Positions 8,231 to 16,548 are shown, numbered from the stretch's first letter. The stretch: 20,711 bases of DNA from an uncultured Oscillospiraceae bacterium (GCA_944385265.1 CALWWO010000132.1:1-20711); one strand, 5' to 3'. The notes: generated by a model not told the origin, from the sequence alone. Made by a program: numbers and translations.

Positions 8231-9166
8231 TCAATCCGTGTATATCCCGCCGCCGATGAACTCGCGGATGAGCGAGCTCTCGTTTACCAGCGTCTCGTCT
8301 ATATCTTCAAACATTTTCATTGCCTCAAGCACGCGGTCCGCCTCAGCCATTTTTTCCATTCCGTCCGGTAAATTTGAAAACAGCGGTATAGCGTATTTTT
8401 TAAGCACCGGTATCTCATATCCTAAGGACGAATTTATCTGTATATCCGCCTTGTCTACGTACGGATATATATGCTGTTCCTCTCCGCGCAGGACGTTCGC
8501 CCACATTTGCAGCGTCACCTCCGCGTCCGCTCCTCTGAATTTACTGTCGCGCACGACGCGGCGGGTGAGCCTTGTCCAGCGCCCGTTGAATATCTCAAGC
8601 CCCTGGTATTCTATAGCGGACATCGCGCAGATGTACAGCTTGAACGCCTCAGGATGGCGCGCAGTTATCGCTTCGTTAAAAGCGTGGATACCCTCAAATA
8701 TTGCGATCTCGTTTTCCCTGAGATGCATCGGCGTAAAGCGGCTCGCGCTTCTCTTCTGCCGCGCGAACATAAAATACGGGATGTGTATCTCCTCGCCGTT
8801 CGACAGCTTTGTAAAATGCTCGTTCAACAGGTCCATATCGAGCATTTCCGGAGATTCAAAGTCTATATCTCCCTCCGGAGTGCGCGGCGCGGTTTTCGGA
8901 TTCATCGTTTTAAAATAGTCGTCCATCGACACGGTGTGAGTGTTTATGCCTCTTTTTTTAAGCTCCTCCTCCACCTTTTTCGCAGTCGTCGTCTTACCGG
9001 AGCCGGACGGACCGGACAGCAGCACTATCGGGCTTACATCGCGGTGCTGTTCTATCATATCCGCCGCATGTACTATTCTCTCATGATATCTTTGGTCTTC
9101 CTTCTCTACGAATTCTTTCGGCGCATGTACTGCCATGTCGTTTATTTGTTCCAGTAAAAGTTTCAT
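8231..9166 (-). CDS. Uridine-kinase-like nucleoside kinase (P-loop kinase)
   Basis: Cytosolic kinase of 311 residues in the uridine kinase/phosphoribulokinase family, expected to phosphorylate a nucleoside or similar small molecule using a nucleoside triphosphate. Walker A is LLSGPSGSGKTT (49-60); MDDYF (81-85) carries the catalytic-type Asp pair; DFESPEMLD (102-110) and FEGIHAFN (157-164) are typical family positions. Many clostridial nucleoside kinases of this type carry an N-terminal TGS/ThrRS-like region and are near 550 residues; this one has only a 45-residue N-terminal helix region, so it is the short form. The start is ATG 9166, with AAGGAGG at 9173-9179 six bases away; an earlier in-frame start lacks a site. 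It is the gene after hemZ and a micro-ORF on the same strand, behind a hairpin-rich leader. The substrate is not determined by sequence. Confidence 0.85.
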   Translation of the reverse strand: MKLLLEQINDMAVHAPKEFVEKEDQRYHERIVHAADMIEQHRDVSPIVLLSGPSGSGKTTTAKKVEEELKKRGINTHTVSMDDYFKTMNPKTAPRTPEGDIDFESPEMLDMDLLNEHFTKLSNGEEIHIPYFMFARQKRSASRFTPMHLRENEIAIFEGIHAFNEAITARHPEAFKLYICAMSAIEYQGLEIFNGRWTRLTRRVVRDSKFRGADAEVTLQMWANVLRGEEQHIYPYVDKADIQINSSLGYEIPVLKKYAIPLFSNLPDGMEKMAEADRVLEAMKMFEDIDETLVNESSLIREFIGGGIYTD

Positions 9167-9368
9167 ATAGATCCTCCTTCCCGCCGCTCCGGGCGGCATA
9201 AACAGAAATGAAATGTATCCCCCGTGCGATAAGGGGATTTTTGCCGTTATCGCCGGTCGCCCGTTTAGGGCAAGACGATGGGCAGCCCATGATTTAGCGC
9301 GATTTTCCGTACTAAATCCTCCGTTTCACGCTGTCGCGCTGCGTCTGACCCTATTGTGTTGAAACCTC
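9167..9368 (-). promoter_or_regulatory. Hairpin-rich leader upstream of the kinase gene
   Basis: About 200 bases without a gene. Five inverted repeats are packed together: GCCGC 9183-9187 with 9193-9197; ATCCCC 9217-9222 with 9233-9238; GCGATAA 9226-9232 with 9247-9253; ATGGGC 9278-9283 with 9285-9290; GATTTAG 9291-9297 with 9312-9318. A weak 4-bp stem (9259-9271) lies among them. The second and third are interleaved. No promoter or known riboswitch was recognised. A regulatory role is inferred. Confidence 0.4.
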
Positions 9369-9488
9369 TTACCCACGATACTGCCTTTTGCGTCCTTCTG
9401 ACTTTTCAAACACGCCGTTTTCAATTTTCGCCTGCACGACTTTGCCGCCTGCGCAGGAATTTTCGCATATGTTTACCACGCGCGTCAT
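9369..9488 (-). CDS. Small hypothetical protein (39 aa) translationally coupled to hemZ
   Basis: A short frame not in standard lists. On the minus strand its ATG (9488-9486) overlaps the hemZ stop TGA (9487-9485) in the sequence ATGA, the arrangement expected for translational coupling. It encodes 39 residues and ends with TAA at 9371-9369. The start is MTRVVNICENSCAGGKVV and the rest is hydrophilic, with acidic and basic residues (KIENGVFEKSEGRKRQ). It has two cysteines (C8 and C12) in a C-x3-C spacing and no membrane segment. I do not recognise it. The ATGA overlap and protein-like composition support it; the short length argues for caution. It could also be the remains of a longer gene once next to hemZ. 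Confidence 0.45.
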   Translation of the reverse strand: MTRVVNICENSCAGGKVVQAKIENGVFEKSEGRKRQYRG

Positions 9489-10996
9489 CTCTGTCCACGG
9501 CGCAGTACCTTCTCCTCATAAAATCGGACGATCTCATCCTTGCTTTTTATCGCTTTATCGATATTCCCTATAAATTCCAGCGGATATTTTGCGTTGAACA
9601 CGCGCTTTATCTCCCCGCTTGCCGGGGATACCAGCTTCGTCGATCCGCCGCCGCCAAGAGCTATTATTGAACAAAATTCCTCCATTATGAGGATATTGTA
9701 CAGATTTTCATAGCCGCTCCTGCTCCAGCCGACGTTTTCAAAGCCGCCCGACATAAATTTCTGCCTGTACAGATAGTACGGCGCATATTGCCGCTCGCGC
9801 AGCCGCATACCCGCATAGTCGAGCATCACGCGCACCTCTTCGGCCGGCGGTATCGCCGTACCGTCCAGCATTATACGGCTGCCCTTCTTAAGCGACAGCG
9901 TATGTACCGTGATATTTTCCGGAGCCATATCCAGCACCGAGTCAAGCGTTTTTTTAAATCCCTCCGCCGTATCGTCCGGAAGTCCGGCTATCAGGTCCAT
10001 ATTTATTATCTCTATCCCCGCGGCGCGCGCCGTTTCATACGCGGTCACTATATCCTCCGCCGTATGCTTTCTGCCTATTGCGCGGAGAACGTCGTCCGAC
10101 ATCGATTGCGGATTTATGCTTATCCTGCTCACGCCGTTATCGTGCAAAACGGCTATTTTTTCAGGCGTGATCGTATCCGGTCTTCCCGCCTCGACAGTGT
10201 AATCGGAGACGTCTTTCAGCTCAAACCGCTCATAAAGCCGCTTTAAAAGCGTATCGAGCTTCCCAGCCGTGAGCGTCGTCGGCGTCCCGCCGCCGATATA
10301 TACCGACACGATGTTGAGCCCCAGCCGCCTTACCGCCTCCGCCGCGGCGTCTATCTCCCTGTCAAGCGCCTCAAGAAACGGCTCTATCAGCTTCAGCGAT
10401 TTTTCTACGCCGACGCTGACGAAGCTGCAATAAGCGCATCTTGTCGGGCAAAAAGGGATGCCGACATACAAGGCGATATCGCGCTCTGTCAAGCTGCGCT
10501 TCACCTTAAGTCCTGCCGTTGCCGTATCGACACACAGCGCGGCGCGCTCTCGCGTCACATCGTACTCCTTTTGCATATACCGCAGCGCCGCCTCTTTTGA
10601 AAACCCGCTTTCAAGCAGTCCCGTGACTATTTTCCCCGGTCTTATGCCGGTGAGCGAGCCCCACACGGGCTTTTTGCCCGTTATGTCCACAGCCGCTTTG
10701 TAAAACGCCTTTTTCAGTATTTTTTGCAGTACGCGCGCCGTTATGAGCTCATTCTTCAGCTCTTCCGTCCGCGCGCGAGAAATTCCCCTCGCCGTTCTTC
10801 CATTCACGCGCAATCTCGCCGTCGCCGTCGTCCATTCGGCGCTTTTTGATATGGTAAGCACGGCGCTGCTTTCCGGCTGCTCCCTCTCCGCCGGCACAGC
10901 CGTCTCGGGATATTCGGGACGCTCATCCGGAAACATCATCAGCATTATCTGCTCAGCCGCGTATTTATAATCGTTATTTGCGAGCCAGAGCTTCAT
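9485..10996 (-). CDS. hemZ: Coproporphyrinogen dehydrogenase HemZ-like radical SAM protein
   Basis: Radical SAM enzyme of the HemN/HemZ group, annotated as oxygen-independent coproporphyrinogen III oxidation, in the cytosol. The 503-residue product has a clostridial HemZ-type N-terminal domain with WGSLTGIRPGKI (112-123), then the radical SAM core with the 4Fe-4S motif GIPFCPTRCAYCSF (C183, C187, C190), a GGGTPT glycine motif, and the HemN-type C-terminal part. Its ATG overlaps the stop of the MBL hydrolase in ATGA (10993-10996), so the two are translationally coupled. A micro-ORF overlaps its own stop in the same way. HemZ homologues are kept in many clostridia that lack the rest of heme synthesis, so the true substrate may not be coproporphyrinogen; that is an inference from the family, not from this sequence. 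Confidence 0.9.
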   Translation of the reverse strand: MKLWLANNDYKYAAEQIMLMMFPDERPEYPETAVPAEREQPESSAVLTISKSAEWTTATARLRVNGRTARGISRARTEELKNELITARVLQKILKKAFYKAAVDITGKKPVWGSLTGIRPGKIVTGLLESGFSKEAALRYMQKEYDVTRERAALCVDTATAGLKVKRSLTERDIALYVGIPFCPTRCAYCSFVSVGVEKSLKLIEPFLEALDREIDAAAEAVRRLGLNIVSVYIGGGTPTTLTAGKLDTLLKRLYERFELKDVSDYTVEAGRPDTITPEKIAVLHDNGVSRISINPQSMSDDVLRAIGRKHTAEDIVTAYETARAAGIEIINMDLIAGLPDDTAEGFKKTLDSVLDMAPENITVHTLSLKKGSRIMLDGTAIPPAEEVRVMLDYAGMRLRERQYAPYYLYRQKFMSGGFENVGWSRSGYENLYNILIMEEFCSIIALGGGGSTKLVSPASGEIKRVFNAKYPLEFIGNIDKAIKSKDEIVRFYEEKVLRRGQR

Positions 10997-11607
10997 TCGA
11001 TCCCACCTGCATACCGCAGATACTGGTTGAAGCTGCGCTCGCGCTCCATCGTCGTCGCATCCATATGACCGGGATATATCTCGTAATCTCCGGTAATACC
11101 GCCGATCTTTTTCAGCGACTTCATCATCTTATCCGCATCGCCGCCCGGGAGATCCACGCGCCCGACGCTCTCTTTAAATATCGTGTCGCCGGAGAATATC
11201 ACATCGCCGCAAAACAGCATTACGGACCCTTCGGAATGTCCCGGCGTCCACATCACGCGGAATTTCATGCCGGCAGATTCTATCACATCGCCGTCATCGT
11301 AATATTTCGTATTTTCATTTGGAAAAAATTTATACAGGTCCTTTTTTCCGTCCTGAACGCAGTCGGCTTTGTGGATCCAGATGGGCGCGCCCGTCTCGGC
11401 TGAGACGGCGTACGCCGCGCGCGTATGGTCGAAATGACCGTGCGTAAGAAATATATCCTTTACCGTCAGCTTATTGCTCTCTACATAATCCATTATCGTA
11501 TTGACCTCGTCTCCGGGGTCGATCACGACGCACTCAAGCGTATCCTCATTTGTCGCTATATAACAATTCGTGTCAAGATTTCCCACTATAAGGCATTTTA
11601 CAAGCAT
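10993..11607 (-). CDS. MBL-fold metallo-hydrolase, glyoxalase II-like
   Basis: Cytosolic metallo-beta-lactamase-fold hydrolase, 204 residues, with two metal sites. LTHGHFDH gives H56, H58, D60 and H61; TPGHSEGS gives H124; SGDTIF gives the bridging D141; YPGHMD gives H181. All ligands of the glyoxalase II-like class are present and the length is normal for the short forms without the extra C-terminal substrate domain. The start chosen is ATG 11607: GGGAG lies ten bases upstream, whereas the in-frame GTG at 11616 would abut the ribosome binding site. It sits 63 bases after dtd and overlaps hemZ by four bases. Such proteins hold this position in many clostridial genomes; thioester hydrolysis is likely but the natural substrate is not known. 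Confidence 0.88.
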   Translation of the reverse strand: MLVKCLIVGNLDTNCYIATNEDTLECVVIDPGDEVNTIMDYVESNKLTVKDIFLTHGHFDHTRAAYAVSAETGAPIWIHKADCVQDGKKDLYKFFPNENTKYYDDGDVIESAGMKFRVMWTPGHSEGSVMLFCGDVIFSGDTIFKESVGRVDLPGGDADKMMKSLKKIGGITGDYEIYPGHMDATTMERERSFNQYLRYAGGIE

Positions 11608-11670
11608 ATTTTCCACTCTCCCGATAATAAAGCGCGCTTTGGAGCCGATAAAAACCCCTTTCCGCGTTGT

Positions 11671-12114
11671 TTACAGATCATCCGTGTCTAAAATGAGCGT
11701 CACCGGTCCGTCGTTTACCGACTCAACGCGCATATCCGCTCCGAATCTCCCATGCTCCACATGAAATCCGCGCCTTTCGCACTCGTCCATAAAAAGCTCG
11801 TACAGCGGTATCGCCGTATCGGGCTTCGCCGCTTTTGAAAATCCCGGGCGGCGGCTTTTGCAGTCGGCATACAGCGTAAACTGCGACACCACCAGAAGCT
11901 CTCCTCCCGCCGTTTCAAGATTCAGATTCATCTTGCCGTTTTCATCCTCAAACACGCGCAGACCGCATACCTTGTCGGCGAGCTTTACAGCCTGCGCCTC
12001 GGTATCCTGCGGCGCGACGCCAAGCAGCACCAGAAATCCCTTTCCTATCTCGCCGCATATCTGCCCGTCGATCTCGACCGAAGCGGACGTCACGCGTGTA
12101 ACTACAGCGCGCAT
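11671..12114 (-). CDS. dtd: D-aminoacyl-tRNA deacylase
   Basis: Hydrolyses D-amino acids, and glycine mischarged on tRNA-Ala, from tRNA, thereby proofreading translation in the cytosol. At 147 residues it has the full length of the family. Diagnostic motifs are SQFTLYADC (about residues 87-95, the Ser-Gln-Phe-Thr active-site segment) and NDGPVT (about 136-141, in place of the usual NxGPVT cross-subunit Gly-Pro motif). The start is ATG 12114; the upstream AAGGGG lies about eleven bases away, slightly far. A perfect six-base inverted repeat (GTCCGG 12137-12142 with CCGGAC 12149-12154) is just upstream of that site. It belongs to the relA-dtd-MBL-hemZ run, but is parted from relA by an unusually long gap. 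Confidence 0.95.
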   Translation of the reverse strand: MRAVVTRVTSASVEIDGQICGEIGKGFLVLLGVAPQDTEAQAVKLADKVCGLRVFEDENGKMNLNLETAGGELLVVSQFTLYADCKSRRPGFSKAAKPDTAIPLYELFMDECERRGFHVEHGRFGADMRVESVNDGPVTLILDTDDL

Positions 12115-12502
12115 ATATGATCCATCCCCTTAAAGCGTCCGGTATGCGCCGGACTAAAATGATTTTTCCACGCATGCCGCGGATATACGTTATCTCGCGC
12201 GGCATCGGGCGGCGCGCCTTGAGCTCGCCGGTATCGGCGTTCTCTCTCACGTGCTGTACTGGGTGGCAAACGCGCCTCATCGCGCGCATTGAGAATATCG
12301 CGCACCTGATACCGCACCTTATCGCGTGTAAGCGCGTGCTGCGCGCCATCATCTGCCGTAACTCAGGCACGGCGTTTCATCTCCGGTATGCCCCGCTGTG
12401 CCGTAGTTTTACATCATAAAGCGCGGTGTGGCGTCGTATCGTGTTGCCGATGTCGGACGCGCCTGACAAGCAGGATCGCGCACAGCTTTCGGCGATACAC
12501 AG
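12115..12502. other. 388-base gap between relA and dtd, no gene recognised
   Basis: Within an otherwise compact cluster this stretch is long. It is rich in GCGC/CGCG words. Open frames exist on both strands but they encode arginine-rich, featureless chains and one runs well into dtd, so I treat them as chance. One clean hairpin (12137-12154, loop TATGCG) lies just before dtd. No terminator with a T-run for relA and no convincing promoter were found. It may be decayed DNA or a long untranslated region. Confidence 0.4.
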
Positions 12503-14674
12503 TCATATTCTTCTGACCTCGCTCACGCCCTGTATGCTAGACAATCTTTTTATGGCGTTGCTCAGCTCCTCGCGGTCTTTGACATTAAAGCATATGTGCA
12601 CGGAGGCTATCCCGTCTCCTATGTCTCGCGCGGAAAGCGAATTCACCTTCAGCTTCAGCGCATTCAAGATTGTTGCCACATCCATTACAAGTCCGCTGCG
12701 TTCACGCGCCATTATCCCTATGTTCGTCTCGTATATCTCGCCGGACGTATCGCCCCAGCCGACCTTGATCCAGCGCTGTGCATCCTCCGGGCGCTCTATT
12801 GATGCGAGATAATTCTTACAGTCGGTACGGTGTACCGACACTCCGTATCCCCTCGTGATGAACCCGACGACGTCGTCGCCCGGTACGGGCGAGCAGCAGT
12901 GCGAGAATTTGACAAGGCAGTTGTCCAGTCCCTCCACTACTATGCCGTGCACCGGCTTTGATTTTTTGATCGCCGTCTCCCACGAGATGCGAGACGGTTT
13001 TGCCCCGCTTCTCTCTGCGTGGCGCAATTCCTCAAGCAGTCTGTTTACCGTCTTCTGCGCGGACAGTCCGCCGTAGCCTATCGCGGCGTACATATCGTCT
13101 ATGCTGCCGATGGACAGCCGCTTTAAAACGACGGGCAGCACATCCTCGCGCGATATATCCTCCATCGTCAGCCCTGAGCGCTTGAGCTCCGCTTCAAAGC
13201 TAAGCTTGCCGTGCGCAATATTTTCATCGCGCCGCTCTCTCTTGAACCACTGGCGTATTTTATTGCGCGCCTCGCCGCTTTTTACGATATTCAGCCAGTC
13301 GCGGCTCGGTCCCTTCGCCGTCTTTGACGTCAGGACCTGCACTATATCGCCGTTTTGCAGCTCATGGTTAAACGGGACTATCCTTCCGTTCACGGTCGCG
13401 CCGGTCATGCTGTTTCCTATTTCCGAATGTATGCTGTACGCAAAATCTATCGGCGTCGCCCCGGCGGGCAGATTTACAACGTCTCCCTGCGGAGTGAAGA
13501 CGAACACCTCGTCCGCGAACATGTCGATCTTTAGCGTCTGGAAAAAGTCGGGCGCATCCGAATCCTGCTGCGATTCCAAAAGCTGGCGTATCCACGCAAA
13601 CTTCTCCTCGCCCGCCTGATGTCCTTTTATGCCCTCTTTATATTTCCAGTGCGCCGCTATTCCGTATTCTGCCGTATGGTGCATATCCCACGTGCGTATC
13701 TGCACCTCGAACGGGATGCCCTCCGAGCCGATGACCGTCGTATGAAGACTCTGGTACATATTCGGCTTCGGCGTGCCGATATAATCTTTAAAATATCCCG
13801 GCAGCGGCTTATACATCTCGTGTATATATCCCAGCACATTGTAGCAGTCGGCTATATCGTTAACTATAACGCGGAACGCGTACAGATCCATTATCTCGGA
13901 AAATTCCTTGTTCTGCCCGTACATCTTCCTGTAGATGCTGTACATGTGCTTTATGCGCCCGTTTACGGTGCAGGTTATCCCCACCTCGCGCAGCCGCTCG
14001 CCTATATGCTTCTGCGTCCTCTCAAAAAATTCCTGATACGTCTTTCCTCTTTTATCAAGCTCGTGCTTTATCTCCTGATATCCGATAGGGTCGAGATAAA
14101 ACAGCGACAGATCCTCAAGCTCGCTCTTTATTTTCTGCATTCCGAGCCGGTATGCGATCGGAGCGTATATCTCCATCGTCTCAAGCGCTTTTTCGCGCTG
14201 CTTGCTCTCCGTCTGATAGCACATCGTGCGCATATTGTGCAAGCGGTCCGCGATCTTTATCAGTATCACGCGGATATCCTTTGCCATCGCCATCAGCATT
14301 TTGCGCAGATTTTCCATCTGCTCTTCTTCCTTGCTGGTGTAGACCACGCGGGTGAGCTTTGTTACCCCCTCGACGATCTCCGCAACCTCGTCTCCAAACT
14401 TTTTCGCCACGTCCTCATGTGTGACGGGGGTATCTTCAATGCAGTCGTGCAGTATGGCGGCGATGACAGATTCCTCATCAAGCCCCATCTCGGCGATGAT
14501 CTGCGCCGCCGCAAGAGGATGTGAAATGAACGGGCTACCGTCTCTCCGCTTCTGATCCCCGTGCGCCTCTCTTGCAAAACGATACGCCTCTGTTATTCTT
14601 TCGCGGTTTGCCGTCGGATTCGTCGCGGCAATCGTTTCCAAAAGCTTCTCAAACTGTTTTTCTATTTCATCCAC
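12503..14674 (-). CDS. relA: Bifunctional (p)ppGpp synthetase/hydrolase RelA/SpoT
   Basis: Makes and breaks the stringent-response alarmone (p)ppGpp. The product is 723 residues with all domains of long RSH proteins in order: HD hydrolase (H52, HD at 76-77 with E80-D81, D143), synthetase (MDLYAFRVIV, then FEVQIRT), TGS (about 387-450), a conserved Cys-Cys segment (593-594, FSHCCSPVPGDD) and a C-terminal ACT domain. The hydrolase residues look intact. Odd: the RFKD motif of bifunctional enzymes reads YFKD here (294-297). The start is GTG 14674, because GAGGTG (14686-14681) lies six bases upstream; an in-frame GTG at 14683 lies inside that site. It follows recJ by about 90 bases, with a candidate promoter between. 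Identity is certain. Confidence 0.97.
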   Translation of the reverse strand: MDEIEKQFEKLLETIAATNPTANRERITEAYRFAREAHGDQKRRDGSPFISHPLAAAQIIAEMGLDEESVIAAILHDCIEDTPVTHEDVAKKFGDEVAEIVEGVTKLTRVVYTSKEEEQMENLRKMLMAMAKDIRVILIKIADRLHNMRTMCYQTESKQREKALETMEIYAPIAYRLGMQKIKSELEDLSLFYLDPIGYQEIKHELDKRGKTYQEFFERTQKHIGERLREVGITCTVNGRIKHMYSIYRKMYGQNKEFSEIMDLYAFRVIVNDIADCYNVLGYIHEMYKPLPGYFKDYIGTPKPNMYQSLHTTVIGSEGIPFEVQIRTWDMHHTAEYGIAAHWKYKEGIKGHQAGEEKFAWIRQLLESQQDSDAPDFFQTLKIDMFADEVFVFTPQGDVVNLPAGATPIDFAYSIHSEIGNSMTGATVNGRIVPFNHELQNGDIVQVLTSKTAKGPSRDWLNIVKSGEARNKIRQWFKRERRDENIAHGKLSFEAELKRSGLTMEDISREDVLPVVLKRLSIGSIDDMYAAIGYGGLSAQKTVNRLLEELRHAERSGAKPSRISWETAIKKSKPVHGIVVEGLDNCLVKFSHCCSPVPGDDVVGFITRGYGVSVHRTDCKNYLASIERPEDAQRWIKVGWGDTSGEIYETNIGIMARERSGLVMDVATILNALKLKVNSLSARDIGDGIASVHICFNVKDREELSNAIKRLSSIQGVSEVRRI

Positions 14675-14750
14675 ATTCCTCACCTCTTTTTCAGCTAATA
14701 ATTTTCAGCCGCGTATGAGCACACAAAGCCTTCACGCAGCTGCTGCTCCT

Positions 14751-14779
14751 TTTATAACATATTTTATGCTAAAACGCAA
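14751..14779 (-). promoter_or_regulatory. Candidate promoter of relA
   Basis: On the minus strand TTGCGT (14779-14774, inside the recJ 3' end), a 17-base spacer and TATAAA (14756-14751). The boxes are moderate. It would allow relA to be transcribed independently of recJ. Confidence 0.45.
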
Positions 14780-16458
14780 ACATCTGCAAGCTGTAGCTGC
14801 ACAGATCTCCGCCCGCGAAATTCGTTTATCTTCGGCTCGAACGCTATATCCACATGATCGCCCGTTTTTACGCCGATACTCTCCGGCGAATTGTTGAAAA
14901 ACAGGCATTCAAACGACCATTTCCCTTTTGTGACCCACAGCTTTGTGTGCTTCCCCCTGCCAAGCTCCGTTATCATATCGACCGTGGCTGAGCGAATACA
15001 CATTTTCGGCGTCGGGTTGCCGTTGCCGTACGGCTCCAATTCTTTAAGCGCGTCTACATTTTCCAGTGTCAGTATCTCCGGCTTTATCACTTCAAAATCT
15101 ATCTTAAGGACTGTCGTCTCTTCCGCTTTTCCGTTATAAAATTTGCGGTAATATTCCGTCAGCCCGCGGCGGAAAGCGTCTATATCCTCCTCTTTCAGCA
15201 CTATGCCGGACGCGTATTTATGCCCGCCGAAGCTGAGCAGGACGCCCTCGTTCGCCTTTATCGCATCATATATGCTAAACTCGCCGAAGCTGCGGCATGA
15301 GCCCTTCGCTTCGCCGTCCTGTATACTTATTATAACCGCCGGGCGCCCGTATTTTTCCATCACGCGCGACGCCACTATACCGGCGATCCCCTGATGCCAC
15401 CGGCGGCTTGAAAGAACTATCGGAGCGTTGTCGGGATAATCCTCCATCATCTCCTGCGCCTCAGCCATCATCTGCCCCTCTATTTTCTGCCGCTCATAAT
15501 TGAGTTCGCAAAGCTGGTGTGCAAGTTCGTTTGCCTCAAACGCATCGTCCGTCATCAGAAGGTCCTTGGCAATGCCCGTTTTACCGAGCCTTCCTGCCGC
15601 ATTTATGCGCGGCGCGAGCATAAAGCTCATACCGACCGTTCCAAGTCCCTTGATATCTATGCCCGCCTGCTGAGCAAGCTTTTCAAAACCCACATGGCTG
15701 CCACGGCGAAGCATGTCCAGCCCGCGGCGGACGAGTATACGGTTTTCGCCGCAAAGCGGCATAACGTCCGATATCGTACCGGCAGCCACAAGGTCTCCGT
15801 ACTGCCTTACCATATCCTCTGTATTTTCGCCGCCCTCGATGGCGCACACGAGCTTGAACGCCACGCCCACGCCGGACAGGTACTTGTTCGGGTACGCCTG
15901 ATTCGGAAGCTTGGGATCGACCACCGCCACGGCTTTCGGAAGCGTCTCCGCCGCCTCATGGTGATCCGTTATTATGAGATCGACGCCGGCGCTGTCTGCC
16001 CAGTCCGCCGCTTTAAAAGCCGTTATGCCGCAGTCCACCGATACAACGAGCGTCACGCCGCTGTTTTTAAGCTGTTCGATCCCTTTTTTCTGAAGCCCGT
16101 ACCCGTCCTCCAGCCTCTCGGGTATGTAATTTGTACACTCGACCCCGCGCGAGCGGAAATATCTCATAAGCAGGCAGGTCGACGTTATGCCGTCCACATC
16201 GTAATCGCCGAATATCCCTATCTTTTCGCCGTTTTTCACCGCGTCGTTTATCCTGTCGACCGCCGCGCGCATACCGTCAAGCAAAAACGGATCGTGCAGG
16301 GAGGTTATGCGGTTGTCGGTAATTTCATCAAGTCCCTTTTCGTCCGTTATCCCGCGCGACGCAAGAAGGACGGAAGTAAGAGGGTTTATCCCGCTTCGAA
16401 ACCACCTCGCCGCTTCGCCCCTATCGTATCCGGCAACCTCCCATTTTGTATATTTCAC
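14764..16458 (-). CDS. recJ: Single-stranded-DNA-specific exonuclease RecJ
   Basis: 5'-3' exonuclease for single-stranded DNA in recombination and base-excision or mismatch repair. The product is 564 residues, normal for clostridial RecJ. DHH-family motifs are in order: GDYDVDG (84-90), SVDCG (140-144), TDHHE (164-168), then a DHHA1 domain with FGGHKYASG, and a C-terminal OB-type domain. The start is not clear-cut: no ATG is present; GTG 16458 is preceded at five bases by GGGTGA, while an earlier in-frame GTG at 16485 would add nine residues. A good promoter lies just upstream. The next gene is relA; the apt gene usually found between them in clostridia is absent. Confidence 0.95.
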   Translation of the reverse strand: MKYTKWEVAGYDRGEAARWFRSGINPLTSVLLASRGITDEKGLDEITDNRITSLHDPFLLDGMRAAVDRINDAVKNGEKIGIFGDYDVDGITSTCLLMRYFRSRGVECTNYIPERLEDGYGLQKKGIEQLKNSGVTLVVSVDCGITAFKAADWADSAGVDLIITDHHEAAETLPKAVAVVDPKLPNQAYPNKYLSGVGVAFKLVCAIEGGENTEDMVRQYGDLVAAGTISDVMPLCGENRILVRRGLDMLRRGSHVGFEKLAQQAGIDIKGLGTVGMSFMLAPRINAAGRLGKTGIAKDLLMTDDAFEANELAHQLCELNYERQKIEGQMMAEAQEMMEDYPDNAPIVLSSRRWHQGIAGIVASRVMEKYGRPAVIISIQDGEAKGSCRSFGEFSIYDAIKANEGVLLSFGGHKYASGIVLKEEDIDAFRRGLTEYYRKFYNGKAEETTVLKIDFEVIKPEILTLENVDALKELEPYGNGNPTPKMCIRSATVDMITELGRGKHTKLWVTKGKWSFECLFFNNSPESIGVKTGDHVDIAFEPKINEFRGRRSVQLQLADVCVLA

Positions 16459-16519
16459 ATATCTCACCCGCCTGCCCTTGACCACGCCAATCTGAGGTCT
16501 CTGTTTTTATATTTGTATT

Positions 16520-16548
16520 ATTATATCAGAAACACACGTTTTGCACAA
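16520..16548 (-). promoter_or_regulatory. Promoter of the recJ cluster
   Basis: On the minus strand TTGTGC (16548-16543), a 17-base spacer and a perfect TATAAT (16525-16520), about 60 bases before the recJ start. The -35 box is weak. It directly abuts the broken 5' end of the plus-strand gene fragment at 16555. Confidence 0.65.

Noticed and set aside
8471..9157. Plus-strand frame of 228 codons opposite the kinase gene
   Set aside because: Shadow of a well-supported gene, no ribosome binding site and no recognisable domain.
9217..9242. Plus-strand terminator (stem followed by TTTTT)
   Set aside because: No plus-strand gene lies upstream that it could end; kept instead as part of the leader structure.
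12102..12419. Overlapping arginine-rich frames on both strands in the relA-dtd gap
   Set aside because: No initiation signals, arginine bias typical of GC-rich non-coding DNA, and no recognisable family.
13619..14524. Open frame of 301 codons on the plus strand opposite relA
   Set aside because: It is antisense to a certain gene; the sequence is His/Tyr/Arg-rich with no domain, and arises from the stop-poor codon use of relA.
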